35,045 bases of DNA from Microbacterium sp. p3-SID336 (GTDB lineage Bacteria; Actinomycetota; Actinomycetes; Actinomycetales; Microbacteriaceae). Below, piece by piece: positions 7,042 to 14,710 of the stretch. A model generated the notes under the pieces. It was not told the DNA's origin. It made no database searches and saw only the letters and a list, made by a program, of their open reading frames with translations. The position numbers and the translations under genes are program-made. The stretch is from positions 1 to 35,045 of the forward strand of contig NZ_JALXPE010000044.1 of assembly GCF_025143365.1 (NCBI RefSeq), written 5' to 3'. Numbering within the stretch: the stretch's first letter is position 1; every line of letters starts with the position of its first letter.

Positions 7042-7110
7042 GGACCCTCCCTCGGCAACAGTGTGCCAGTATTCCGCGACGGCGCGCGCCGTGATCCGAC
7101 CCGAGCGACG

Positions 7111-7671
7111 TCACCGGGCGAGGATCGTCGCGGTGTCTCCCACGGTGAGCTGCGGCGGGTACAGCCCCATCACGTGCACCGCGGCGGCATGGTTCTCCGC
7201 CGTCGAGCCCGCGCACGCATCGGCCGCGAGCGTCACGCGGGCCCCGGCGTCGGCGGCCGCGAGGGCCGTGGAGATCACGCAGCAGTCGGTCGACACCCCC
7301 GCGAGAACCACGTGCGCACCCCGGCCCACGACCTGCTCCATCGCGGGACCCCACTTGCCGAACGTGGGCAGGTCCAGCGTCGGGTGCGGGGACAGTCCCT
7401 CCGCCGCGGGCACGAGGTCGAACAGCGCGTCGTCGGCCGGGCGGTCGGCGAAGGGCCACGCTGCGAAGTAGTCGCCCCAGGAGGTGGAGCGGTCCGCCGT
7501 CGGCAGCCAGCGCGTCACCAGCACGCGCTCGCCGAAGGCATCCGCGAGCAGCCGGATGTTCGCCATCGCGCCGTCGAAGAACGGCGAGCCCCAGGCGGAG
7601 TCGGGCGAGGCGAAGATGTGCTGGGGATCGATCACCACGAGCCAGGGCTCACCGGCCGCCCGTGCGCTCAC
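7111..7671 (-). CDS. Cysteine hydrolase (isochorismatase-like)
   Basis: A 186-residue isochorismatase-fold amidase. The catalytic triad is visible: D15 in LVVIDPQ, K106 in FGKWGPAM and C131 in GVSTDCCV. Family members hydrolyse nicotinamide, ureidoacrylate, N-carbamoyl compounds or isochorismate; the last is unlikely here. The GTG start at 7671 overlaps the permease stop as GTGA with CAGGAG in front, so it is translationally coupled to the NCS1 transporter. The pair therefore probably imports and then hydrolyses one nitrogenous compound (a nucleobase derivative, hydantoin or carbamoyl compound). Which one cannot be told from the sequence. Confidence 0.88.
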   Translation of the reverse strand: MSARAAGEPWLVVIDPQHIFASPDSAWGSPFFDGAMANIRLLADAFGERVLVTRWLPTADRSTSWGDYFAAWPFADRPADDALFDLVPAAEGLSPHPTLDLPTFGKWGPAMEQVVGRGAHVVLAGVSTDCCVISTALAAADAGARVTLAADACAGSTAENHAAAVHVMGLYPPQLTVGDTATILAR

Positions 7672-9110
7672 TGCTGCTCCTGGCGACGGATGCGCCCGGC
7701 CCGGGCGAACCAGGTCACGACGAACGACAGCACCAGGGCGAAGAACACCCCGAGGTTGGCGTAGGCCCAGTCGCCCTCCGTGCCGCCGACGAGGAACAGC
7801 AGGTAGCCCTGCCAGTTGTTCCACGGCGCCGCCTCGGCGAAGCCGTTGAGCACGAAGCCCCAGCCGATCACGCTGGCCACCGCCATCGTGCCGATCGAGA
7901 TCCAGTCCCACGCGCCGTAGCGGCCGCGGCTGTCGAACAGCGCCTGTTCGTCGTAGTCCGTGCGGCGACGCAGGATGTCCGCGATGAGGATGCCCGCCCA
8001 GGAGGCGAGCGGCACGCCGAGCGTGATGAGGAAGCTCTGGAACGGACCGAGGAAGTCCGTCGCGAAGAAGACGACGTAGATCGTGCCGAGCGTGAGGATC
8101 ACGCCGTCGATCGCGGCGGCGGAGGGGCGCGGGATGCGGATGCCGAGGCTGAGCAGCGTCAGGCCGGACGAGTAGATGCCCAGCACCGCGCCGGAGACCA
8201 GCGCCAGCACGGCGGTGAGCAGGAAGGGCACCAGGACCCACACCGGGAGGATGCTCGCGAGAGCGCCGATCGGGTCGGCGGCGATCGCCCCCAGGAGCTC
8301 GTCGTCGGAGCCGCCGAGCAGCAGGCCGAACACCACGAGGATCACCGGGGCGACCGAGCCGCCGATGGTGTTCCACGCGACGATCGCCCCGTCGGAGGCG
8401 GTGCGCTTCTGGTAGCGCGACCAGTCGGCGGCGATGTTGATCCAGCCGAGGCCGAACCCGGTCATCACCATGACGAGCGCGCCGATCACCTGGCCGATGC
8501 CGCCGTCGGGCCGGGCGAGGACCGCGGCGAGGTCGATGCTCGGGATCGCGAGCAGGATGTACAGCACCGTGACGACGCCGGTCACCCAGGTGAGCACCGA
8601 CTGCAGCCGCATGATCGTGTGGTATCCGAGCACGGACGCCGCGACGATGAGCGCCGCGACGACCACCGTGGCGATGATCTTCAGCCACAGGCTGTCGCCG
8701 TCACCGCCGAGCTGCGTGATGACGGTGGCGGTGGCGAGCACCGCCATGATCGCGAGGAACGTCTCCCAGCCGATCGAGGTGAGCCACGACACGATGCCGG
8801 GCACCTTCTGGCCCTGCACGCCGAATGCCGCGCGGGAGAGCACCATCGTCGGCGCCGAGCCGCGCTTGCCGGCGATCGCGATCAGACCGCAGAGCAGGAA
8901 CGACACCACGATGCCGATCACCGAGACGAGGGTGGCCTGCCAGAACGAGATGCCGAAGCCGAGCACGAACGACCCGTACGACATGCCGAACACCGACACG
9001 TTCGCCGCGAACCACGGCCAGAAGAGGTCGCGGGGCTTCGCGGTCCGCTCGGACTCGGGGATGATCTCGATGCCTGCACGCTCGATGAGAGCCGGCCTGA
9101 TGTCGGTCAT
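7668..9110 (-). CDS. NCS1 family permease (cytosine/purine/allantoin type)
   Basis: A 480-residue integral membrane protein with about twelve hydrophobic segments and the NCS1 hallmarks: the N-terminal DLFWPWFAANVSVFGMSYGSF region, a helix-3-like GKRGSAPTMVLSRAAFGVQG and GWINIAADWSRY. NCS1 carriers take up cytosine, purines, allantoin, hydantoins or pyridoxine by cation symport. Start at ATG 9110 is preceded by AGGA; the larger open frame continuing upstream is a shadow through the intergenic space. It overlaps the cysteine hydrolase by four bases. The substrate is probably what that hydrolase cleaves. Confidence 0.88.
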   Translation of the reverse strand: MTDIRPALIERAGIEIIPESERTAKPRDLFWPWFAANVSVFGMSYGSFVLGFGISFWQATLVSVIGIVVSFLLCGLIAIAGKRGSAPTMVLSRAAFGVQGQKVPGIVSWLTSIGWETFLAIMAVLATATVITQLGGDGDSLWLKIIATVVVAALIVAASVLGYHTIMRLQSVLTWVTGVVTVLYILLAIPSIDLAAVLARPDGGIGQVIGALVMVMTGFGLGWINIAADWSRYQKRTASDGAIVAWNTIGGSVAPVILVVFGLLLGGSDDELLGAIAADPIGALASILPVWVLVPFLLTAVLALVSGAVLGIYSSGLTLLSLGIRIPRPSAAAIDGVILTLGTIYVVFFATDFLGPFQSFLITLGVPLASWAGILIADILRRRTDYDEQALFDSRGRYGAWDWISIGTMAVASVIGWGFVLNGFAEAAPWNNWQGYLLFLVGGTEGDWAYANLGVFFALVLSFVVTWFARAGRIRRQEQQ

Positions 9111-9172
9111 GCTGACATCCTGGCACTCCGCAGGCACTGTGCGGCGGACCGCCGCCTCCGACCTCCGCGGTG

Positions 9173-10453
9173 TCAGCCCGCGAAGAACGCCGCGGCGACG
9201 CGTGCCAGGTCGTGCAGGTCGGAGACGCCGGCCAGCTCGCGCGCCGAGTGCATCGAGAGGATCGGGATGCCCACGTCGACCGTGCGGATCCCGAGCCGGG
9301 TCGCCGTGATCGGGCCGATCGTCGAGCCGCACGGCACGCTGTTGTTCGACACGAACTCCTGCGTCGCGACACCGGCGCCGTCGCACCAGTCCCGCCAGGC
9401 GGCGGTGCCCACCGCATCTGTCGCGTAGCGCTGGTTGGCGTTGAGCTTCAGGATCGGGCCGGAGCCGAGCACCGGCTGCACGACAGGGTCGTGCCTCGCG
9501 ACGTAGTTCGGGTGCACGGAGTGGCCCACGTCGCTGGACAGGCACCACGAGGAGGCGAAGGCCCGGCGGCGAGCCGAGACGTCGGCGCCCAGGTCGGCGT
9601 ACAGGCGCTCCAGCACGTCCTCCAGGAAGGGGCCGGCGGCGCCGGAGCGCGACTCCGAGCCGAGCTCCTCGTGGTCGAAGGCGGCGAGCACGGCGATCGG
9701 CCCGGTCGAGGCGGCGTGCGCGGCGAGGGCGACCGTGCCCGCGTGCACCGAGGCGAGGTCGTCGAGACGACCGGAGGCGAAGAACGCCCTGTCCTTGCCG
9801 AAAACCGCCCCGCGGGCGGCATCGGCGACCACCACGTCGTAGCCGCGGATCTCCGCGGAGGAGACGTCGGCCGCGCGGGCGAGCTCGGCCAGCACGTCGG
9901 CTTCCGTCGGGTCGCCGAGACCCCACACCGGCTGCGTCTCGGTCTGCTTGTCGAGAGCGAGACCGTTGTTGACGCCGCGGTCGAGGTGGATGGCCAGCTG
10001 GGGCAGTCGCAGCAGCGGCCCGGTGTCGGCGAGCACCACACGGCCGTCGGCGAGGGCCAGGCGTCCGGCGAGACGCAGCTCGCGGTCGAGCCACGAGTTC
10101 AGCAGCGGTCCGCCGTAGACCTCCACCGCGGCTTGCAGCCAGCCGCGGGAACCCGTCGTGGGCTGCGGCTTGAGCTTGAAGCCGGGGGAGTCGGTGTGCG
10201 CGCCGAACACGTGCACGGGCGTGGTCGCCGTCGCCTCCGCGGGGACGGTCCAGGCGATGGTGGCGCCGTCGCGGACGACGAGGTAGCGGCCTCCGCGCTG
10301 CGCGGGCCACGCCTCCTCTTCGCCCAGCCGGGTGAACCCCGCGTCCTCGAGCCGGCGCGCCACCTCGGCGGCGGCGTGGTAGCTGGAGGGAGACGCGGCG
10401 ACGAAGTCGGCGAGATCCTCGGCATGGGCGAGTGCGGCCGGGGTGACGGGCAT
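9173..10453 (-). CDS. M18 family aminopeptidase (aspartyl aminopeptidase type)
   Basis: A 426-residue dinuclear zinc exopeptidase of family M18. Metal-site motifs are VFGAHTDSPGFKLKP (His and Asp ligands), DDLASVHAGT, FDHEELGSES with the catalytic base and ligand pair, and a late PILSMHSARE with the last His ligand. It should remove N-terminal acidic or neutral residues from peptides in the cytoplasm and assemble as a large oligomer, as the family does. AGGAAGG precedes ATG 10453. It lies 62 bp upstream of the NCS1 permease on the same strand and could be co-transcribed. Length is normal. Confidence 0.93.
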   Translation of the reverse strand: MPVTPAALAHAEDLADFVAASPSSYHAAAEVARRLEDAGFTRLGEEEAWPAQRGGRYLVVRDGATIAWTVPAEATATTPVHVFGAHTDSPGFKLKPQPTTGSRGWLQAAVEVYGGPLLNSWLDRELRLAGRLALADGRVVLADTGPLLRLPQLAIHLDRGVNNGLALDKQTETQPVWGLGDPTEADVLAELARAADVSSAEIRGYDVVVADAARGAVFGKDRAFFASGRLDDLASVHAGTVALAAHAASTGPIAVLAAFDHEELGSESRSGAAGPFLEDVLERLYADLGADVSARRRAFASSWCLSSDVGHSVHPNYVARHDPVVQPVLGSGPILKLNANQRYATDAVGTAAWRDWCDGAGVATQEFVSNNSVPCGSTIGPITATRLGIRTVDVGIPILSMHSARELAGVSDLHDLARVAAAFFAG

Positions 10454-10528
10454 GGCATGACCTTCCTGCGCGGGGTGTCCTTCGAGCGTAGTCGCGCCCG
10501 CGTTCTCCCTCCGTTCACCCGCACGGGC

Positions 10529-10680
10529 TATGGTGGCTCCCGATAGCGCCTAGGGTTCCGGGGTCTCCGATCCGTCTGGTCCGAGCGGCGCCACGGTCCT
10601 CTCCCACGGGAGGGCCGTCATCTGACAGGACAAAAGCCCGGAGGACCCTGTTCGTCGCGCCCGCGGCGAGCGGAAGGGTC
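10529..10680 (+). promoter_or_regulatory. ykkC-class riboswitch (guanidine-I type) with promoter and expression platform
   Basis: After a -10-like TATGGT (10529-10534), the leader carries the ykkC signature blocks in order: CTAGGGTTCCG (10550-10560), GGTCCGAG (10578-10585), CCACGG (10591-10596) and GGACAAAAGCCCGGAGGA (10628-10645). AGGGT (10552-10556) and CCGGG (10558-10562) can pair with ACCCT (10645-10649) and CCCGG (10637-10641) to close the aptamer. The same GACCCT (10644-10649) can instead pair with AGGGTC (10675-10680), which overlaps the Shine-Dalgarno AAGGG. Ligand binding would thus free the ribosome site. The guanidine ligand is inferred from the aptamer class and the transporter target; ykkC subtypes for ppGpp or PRPP are alternatives. 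Confidence 0.85.
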
Positions 10681-10684
10681 TGTC

Positions 10685-11548
10685 GTGTCCGCTCTCGCGC
10701 TCATCCTGGTGCTCAGCGCCGCCGTCGCCCACGCCACCTGGAATGTGATCGCGCACGGCATCAGCCGCGCCGGGTCGCCGTTCCTGTGGTGGGGCGCCGT
10801 CGCCAGCACGCTCGTGTGGGTCGGCGCCGTGCCCTTCACGGGCGGACTCGGCACGGGCGACCTGTGGTCGTTCGCCTTCGGGGTGTCCGTGTCGGCCGTC
10901 CTGCACGTGGCGTACATGGCCGTGCTGCAGCGCGGATACCGCGAGGGGAGTCTGTCGACCGTGTACGCCACGGCGCGCGGCACCGGGCCGTTCCTGTCCG
11001 TGATCGTGGCAGTGCTGCTCCTGGGCGAGCGGCCGTCCGCCGTGGCGCTGGTGGGTGTGATCGCCGTGGTCGCCGGGGTCGTCGCGATCGGATTCGTCGA
11101 CCGGAGCGGTGCCGGCGGCGGGCGCCGTCTCGACCCTGGACTGCTGTTCGGGCTGCTGACGGGAGTGGCGATCGCCGTCTACACGATCTGGGACGCGCAC
11201 GCCGTGCGGGAATGGAGCCTGTCCCCGGTGGCGTTCATGGTCGGCACCGCGCTGCTGCAGGTGCCGTTCTACACGCTGGCCGTGCGGGGGCGCTGGGCGG
11301 CGGTGCGCGCGCTGGGCCGGACGCAGTGGCGCCGCATCCTCGCCTTCGGCATCCTGTCCCCGCTGTCGTACATCCTGGTGCTGAGCGCGATCCAGATCGC
11401 ACCCGTGGCGCTCGTGGCCCCGCTGCGGGAGGTCAGCGTGGTGCTGGTGAGCCTGTTCGGCGCGTTCGTGCTGCGCGAGTCGCGTCCGGGGTGGCGTCTC
11501 GCGGCGTCGCTCGTCGTGCTCGCCGGCGTCGTGATGCTTGCGCTGTGA
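10685..11548 (+). CDS. EamA/DMT family transporter under riboswitch control
   Basis: A 287-residue protein with ten hydrophobic helices in two EamA repeats (about 1-140 and 148-287). The drug/metabolite transporter signature appears at the end of each half (VLLLGERPSAVALVGV; FGAFVLRESRPGWRLAASLVVLAGVV). The GTG start at 10685 follows AAGGG at 10674-10678. A ykkC/guanidine-I-type riboswitch sits directly upstream, so the cargo is probably guanidine or a related cation, exported when it accumulates. Known guanidine exporters under this riboswitch are mostly small SMR proteins (Gdx/SugE, about 105 residues). This ten-helix carrier would be a different solution. No urea carboxylase or carboxyguanidine deiminase is nearby. 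Confidence 0.88.
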   Translation: MSALALILVLSAAVAHATWNVIAHGISRAGSPFLWWGAVASTLVWVGAVPFTGGLGTGDLWSFAFGVSVSAVLHVAYMAVLQRGYREGSLSTVYATARGTGPFLSVIVAVLLLGERPSAVALVGVIAVVAGVVAIGFVDRSGAGGGRRLDPGLLFGLLTGVAIAVYTIWDAHAVREWSLSPVAFMVGTALLQVPFYTLAVRGRWAAVRALGRTQWRRILAFGILSPLSYILVLSAIQIAPVALVAPLREVSVVLVSLFGAFVLRESRPGWRLAASLVVLAGVVMLAL

Positions 11549-11711
11549 GCGCGGGAGTCGCATCCTTGAGGTGGCGCGGGGGCGGAATATCGATACCCCA
11601 CGGACCGTCGAGGAAGACGGGCCGGAGACGGACCGACGCGTGAACCCTCTCGCGGACTCTTGCGGCACTCGCCATCCGGCGATCGAGCCTGCGCGCCCTC
11701 GCCGCGTCAGG
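11549..11711. other. Intergenic region between convergent genes, nothing recognised
   Basis: This 163-bp stretch lies between the EamA gene and the convergent response regulator. I see no promoter, no strong terminator hairpin and no small ORF with a ribosome site. Confidence 0.4.
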
Positions 11712-12368
11712 TCAGCGGAACGTGACGAGGCCCGCGTGGGCGGCGGTCACCAGGATCTGCACGCGGTCGCGCAGGTGCCACTTGGACATCATGCGGCCGA
11801 GGTGCGCCTTCACCGTGCCCTCGGACACGATGAGCGCCTTGGCGATCTCGGCGTTCGACATGCCCTTCGCCAGGCACTGCAGCACCTCCTCCTCGCGGTC
11901 GGTGAGGGGTTCGAGGGCGTCGGCGGCGGAGGCCGCGGGGGTCGAGTCGCGCACGTGGCGGATGAGCATCGAGGCGATGCGCGGCGACAGCGAGCTGGCG
12001 CCGTTGTAGACCTCTCGCACGCCGGCGACGATGTCCTCCGCGCTGGAGTCCTTGAGCAGGTACCCGGAGGCGCCGGCGCTGAGCATGGGCAGCACGGTGT
12101 CGCTGCCGTCCAGCGTGGTGACCGCGAGGATGCGCACGTCCGGCCAGCGTTCCGCGATCGCGGCGGTCGCCTCGATGCCGTTCATCTCGGGCATCTGCAC
12201 ATCCATCATCACGACGTCCGGCTTCTCGCGCTCGATGGTCGAGAGGGCCTCTCTGCCGTCCTCCGCCTGCGCCACGACCGTGATCTCCGGCGCGCGCGAG
12301 ACGAAGTGCGACAGCGCGGAGCGGACCAGGGGATCGTCATCGACGATCACGACGCGGATTTCCTGCAT
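11712..12368 (-). CDS. NarL/LuxR family response regulator
   Basis: A 218-residue two-component response regulator. The receiver domain (1-120) has the acidic pair at 10-12, the phosphoacceptor D56 in VVMMDVQMPEMNG, the conserved Thr in AVTTLD and Lys in GYLLKDSS. The C-terminal LuxR HTH (about 150-215) has LTDREEEVLQCLAKGMSNAEIAKALIVSEGTVKAHL. It is divergent from the peptide and HisKA_3 kinase genes and is clearly the kinase's partner. ATG 12368 lies six bases after TAGGCT (12380-12375), implying a leaderless mRNA. A TAGACCT/AGGTCTA inverted repeat about 50 bp upstream of that start site is the likely autoregulatory operator. The target genes may include the micropeptide. Confidence 0.95.
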   Translation of the reverse strand: MQEIRVVIVDDDPLVRSALSHFVSRAPEITVVAQAEDGREALSTIEREKPDVVMMDVQMPEMNGIEATAAIAERWPDVRILAVTTLDGSDTVLPMLSAGASGYLLKDSSAEDIVAGVREVYNGASSLSPRIASMLIRHVRDSTPAASAADALEPLTDREEEVLQCLAKGMSNAEIAKALIVSEGTVKAHLGRMMSKWHLRDRVQILVTAAHAGLVTFR

Positions 12369-12407
12369 GGAGGAAGCCTAACCGCGTCGAACCCGCGGAC
12401 GAACGCT

Positions 12408-12435
12408 GTAGACCTTTGGCCATCGAGGTCTAGAC
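12408..12435. promoter_or_regulatory. Candidate response-regulator operator in the divergent promoter
   Basis: TAGACCT (12409-12415) and AGGTCTA (12426-12432) form a perfect 7-bp inverted repeat with a 10-bp spacer. The right arm sits in a perfect 8-bp palindrome, GTCTAGAC (12428-12435). NarL-type regulators bind inverted repeats of this size. It lies between the leaderless response-regulator promoter and the micropeptide gene. A related repeat occurs just after the kinase gene (13775-13792). Confidence 0.5.
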
Positions 12436-12517
12436 GGAAGCCAGATGTGCGCGCTGATCGCCGCCGAGAAGATGAATACAGACATCGACAAACGACCACC
12501 AAGAGGAGGTGAATGTA

Positions 12518-12565
12518 ATGACTTTCTGGCAGCAGGTTGGCAAGCTCTTTGGTTTCATTCGCTAG
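12518..12565 (+). CDS. Amphipathic 15-residue micropeptide upstream of the histidine kinase
   Basis: ATG 12518 opens a 15-codon frame encoding MTFWQQVGKLFGFIR, ending at TAG 12563-12565. A near-consensus Shine-Dalgarno AGGAGGTGA (12504-12512) is correctly placed, the best in the whole window. F3, W4, V7, L10, F11 and I14 fall on one helical face with Q5, Q6, K9 and R15 on the other, so the peptide should be a cationic amphipathic helix with no signal sequence, recalling phenol-soluble modulins. TTT, GTT and ATT codons are unusual for this 70% GC genome. It lies 29 bp before the kinase start, likely in the same transcript. It may be a secreted signal sensed by the kinase, a membrane-active peptide, or a leader peptide that tunes kinase translation. 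No family is recognised. Confidence 0.6.
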   Translation: MTFWQQVGKLFGFIR

Positions 12566-12594
12566 GATAGCTGGCGATTAGGAGATAGTGCACC

Positions 12595-13731
12595 ATGGCC
12601 TTTGACCAGTCGAGACGGGCGGTGCCCGATATCTTCCGACTCGGACGAGGTGAGCGGCTCACTCGCGTGGAGAGCATCGTCATTCTGGCGATCATCTGCG
12701 TCATGATCGCTATCGACGTCATCTCCCTGTTCACGGACTCCGTGAACCCGATCGCGTCAGCGGTGAGCATCGCAGCCACCGCAGCGACGCTCCTTTTCCT
12801 GTGGTCCCCGCTGGTGGCCACATGTGCCATGGGGGTCGTCCTCGCGACGTCCTTCCTCATCAACACCGAGTCCCAGGTCCTGATCACCGTCGCGCTGGCG
12901 TCGGCTCTGGTCATGCGGCTCGGATGGACGCCCCTGATCCTCGCGTACACGGGCGTCTTCCTCGTCGCCACGTCCGTCATGGCGTACGGCGACAGCGTTC
13001 CTGTGAACGTCGGCATCTACCTCATCGCGGCGACCGTCGCCGGGGCGATCGGACTCGGACTCCGGCTCGCCTTCGATCGCGGTCGTCGGCTCGAGCACGA
13101 GCTCGAGGCGGCAGCCGAGCAGGAGCGAGAAGCAGTGCTCGCCGAGCGGCGTTGGATCGCCGGCGAGCTTCATGACAGCATCGCGCACCACCTCACGGTG
13201 GTGTCGCTGCACGTGCAGATGCTGGAGGACCCGCAGACCAGCGACGACTCGCGCGAGGCGATCCGTGTCGCCGCCCGCAAGGCGATGACCGATCTCCGCT
13301 TCGTGATCGAACTCGCCGACGACGGTCCGCGCTCATCCGGCATGCCGACGGGCGACCTCGTCGCCGCCGTCGACGAGGCCCAGGCCGAGTTCGAGGCGGC
13401 GGGTCACACCGTGGTCCGCGAAGGCGACCCGGGCGACGAGCGCATCCCGCGGGCGGTGGAGATCGTGCTCGCCCGCATCGTGCGCGAATCCGCAACCAAT
13501 ATCCTGAAATATGCCGGGGAGGGCGAAGTCCAGATCCGGCTGATCGTCGACGACGAGTCGGCGCATCTGACCCTTCGCAGCCCGCTGCCGACCACGCCGC
13601 GCCGGGAGCTCTCCTCGTCCCGCACGGGTCTGGGCCGGATGGCCGAGCGCGTGATGGGCGCCAGCGGAGAATTCAGTGCGGGAGAGATCGACGGACACTG
13701 GCTCGTGTCCGCCGTGTTGCCGGTGACCTGA
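12595..13731 (+). CDS. HisKA_3 (NarX/DesK-like) sensor histidine kinase
   Basis: A 378-residue membrane sensor kinase. The N-terminal half has about five to six hydrophobic helices (roughly 25-47, 50-70, 72-90, 95-108, 112-130, 138-158) and hardly any extracytoplasmic domain, so it senses the membrane or a small amphipathic ligand. A coiled coil (162-188) leads to the H-box ERRWIAGELHDSIAHHL with phosphorylated H193. The HATPase domain has N302 in RESATNILKYA and the G-box RTGLGRMAERV; the usual aspartate-containing G1 box is poorly conserved. AGGAG (12580-12584) precedes ATG 12595. Partner of the divergent response regulator. The 15-residue peptide gene directly upstream is a candidate ligand. 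Confidence 0.93.
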   Translation: MAFDQSRRAVPDIFRLGRGERLTRVESIVILAIICVMIAIDVISLFTDSVNPIASAVSIAATAATLLFLWSPLVATCAMGVVLATSFLINTESQVLITVALASALVMRLGWTPLILAYTGVFLVATSVMAYGDSVPVNVGIYLIAATVAGAIGLGLRLAFDRGRRLEHELEAAAEQEREAVLAERRWIAGELHDSIAHHLTVVSLHVQMLEDPQTSDDSREAIRVAARKAMTDLRFVIELADDGPRSSGMPTGDLVAAVDEAQAEFEAAGHTVVREGDPGDERIPRAVEIVLARIVRESATNILKYAGEGEVQIRLIVDDESAHLTLRSPLPTTPRRELSSSRTGLGRMAERVMGASGEFSAGEIDGHWLVSAVLPVT

Positions 13732-13774
13732 TCGGCTATGGTGTGAGAGCCCCCTCGCACCCGACCTCGCAGCC

Positions 13775-13792
13775 CCTAGACGAAAGTCTAGG
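13775..13792. promoter_or_regulatory. Perfect inverted repeat with GAAA loop after the kinase gene
   Basis: CCTAGACGAAAGTCTAGG is a perfect 7-bp stem with a GNRA-type tetraloop, 44 bases after the kinase stop. It may be a transcript-stabilising hairpin or weak terminator, but no T-run follows. Its TAGAC/GTCTA core repeats the candidate operator at 12408-12435 with a 4-bp rather than 14-bp spacer, so it may instead be a second regulator site. Confidence 0.5.
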
Positions 13793-13811
13793 AGAGTCTC
13801 GACGTTCGGCT

Positions 13812-13928
13812 CTTCAGCGTCTCTCCGCCGCCGCCATATGCTGAAGGCTCCCCAGATAAAGCGTCCCCAGCGCTGCGATCGCGGGCGCGATCTTTCTGGC
13901 TTCTGAACACTCCCGTGCCCGCGATCGC
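13812..13928. repeat. Two further inverted repeats in the kinase-GntR intergenic region
   Basis: CTTCAGC (13812-13818) pairs with GCTGAAG (13840-13846). Further on, GCGATCGCGGGC (13875-13886) pairs perfectly with GCCCGCGATCGC (13917-13928) across a 30-base loop. Both lie between convergent genes, so they may act as bidirectional terminators or form a structured RNA. A TATGGT hexamer at 13737-13742 could start such a transcript. Confidence 0.45.
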
Positions 13929-13966
13929 GAATCTGTCTTCCGGCCCTCTCCGCGGCCGCATCCCGC

Positions 13967-14710
13967 TCACGCGCCCACGGCGCGCATGAAGTGCCCGTCC
14001 GTCGAGATGCCGGACGCCGCCACCGTGAAGCGGACCACCTCGCTCAGGTAGCGGTCCTCCGAAGCCTCGAAGATCCGGCCGTCGGCATCGCGCGACGTCC
14101 GCGTGAGGCGCAGGATCGGCGTGCCGCGCGGCACCCGCAGCAGCGACGCGTCCTGCTCGTCGGCGGCGACGGCATCGATCACGTGCTGCAGGGTCACGAT
14201 CGGATGCCCCACCGAACCGAGATACTCCGTGATGGACACCGCGTCGAGGTCCACGTCGAACAGCTGGCGGCCGACCTCCTCCGTGTAGGCGAGTCGCTCC
14301 AGCATCGTCGGCCGTCCGTCGAGCAGGCGCAGCCGCACCACGCTCACGATCGTGTCCTCGCGGTCGACCCCGAGCGCGGGCGCCAGGTCCCCCGCGCGGC
14401 GGAGGCTCAGCTCCTGCGTCCGTGCGCCGGGAGTGACGCCGAGCTCGCGCGCCCATCGGGTGAACGGGACGGAGACGTCGACCGCCTGGCTCGCCTTGCG
14501 CGCCACGACCCTGGCCGGCCGCCCGCGCCCCGTCTCGATCAGTCCCTCGCCGCGCAGGGCGGCCAGTGCGTTGCGGACCGGTCCGCGCGAGGTGTGCCAG
14601 CGCTCGGCCAGCTCGGCCTCCGTCGGGACGTCGTCGCCGGGACGGAGCTCTCCGGCGGCGATCATCGCCCGCAGGTCCTCTGCGATCTGGGTGTACACAG
14701 CTTCGGCCAC
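13967..14710 (-). CDS. GntR/HutC family regulator of the phosphonate operon
   Basis: A 247-residue GntR regulator. The winged helix (about 5-70) contains YTQIAEDLRAMIAAGELRPGD, PTEAELAERWHTSRGPVRNALAALRGEGLIETGRG, and the UTRA effector domain fills residues 85-240. It is divergent from phnD and most likely represses phosphonate uptake and catabolism until a phosphonate or pathway intermediate binds the UTRA domain. The start is GTG 14710, seven bases after the TAATGT hexamer, so a leaderless message is likely. Two related ATAGGTA-type boxes flank the divergent promoter. Length is typical for the subfamily. Confidence 0.92.
   Translation of the reverse strand: MAEAVYTQIAEDLRAMIAAGELRPGDDVPTEAELAERWHTSRGPVRNALAALRGEGLIETGRGRPARVVARKASQAVDVSVPFTRWARELGVTPGARTQELSLRRAGDLAPALGVDREDTIVSVVRLRLLDGRPTMLERLAYTEEVGRQLFDVDLDAVSITEYLGSVGHPIVTLQHVIDAVAADEQDASLLRVPRGTPILRLTRTSRDADGRIFEASEDRYLSEVVRFTVAASGISTDGHFMRAVGA

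Noticed and set aside
10454..10550. tRNA or other structural RNA near the riboswitch
   Set aside because: No T-loop or acceptor-stem pattern; the only RNA structure recognised is the ykkC leader.
10550..11668. Minus-strand frame opposite the EamA gene
   Set aside because: His/Arg/Glu-rich shadow; the riboswitch and transporter motifs fix the plus strand.
12472..12570. Overlapping 32-codon ORF (ATG 12472) covering the micropeptide region
   Set aside because: No ribosome site precedes it, its composition is random-looking, and the 15-codon frame inside has a perfect Shine-Dalgarno.
13838..13906. 22-codon plus-strand ORF after the kinase gene
   Set aside because: No ribosome site and no -10 hexamer at leaderless distance; Arg/Pro-rich composition fits chance in GC-rich DNA.
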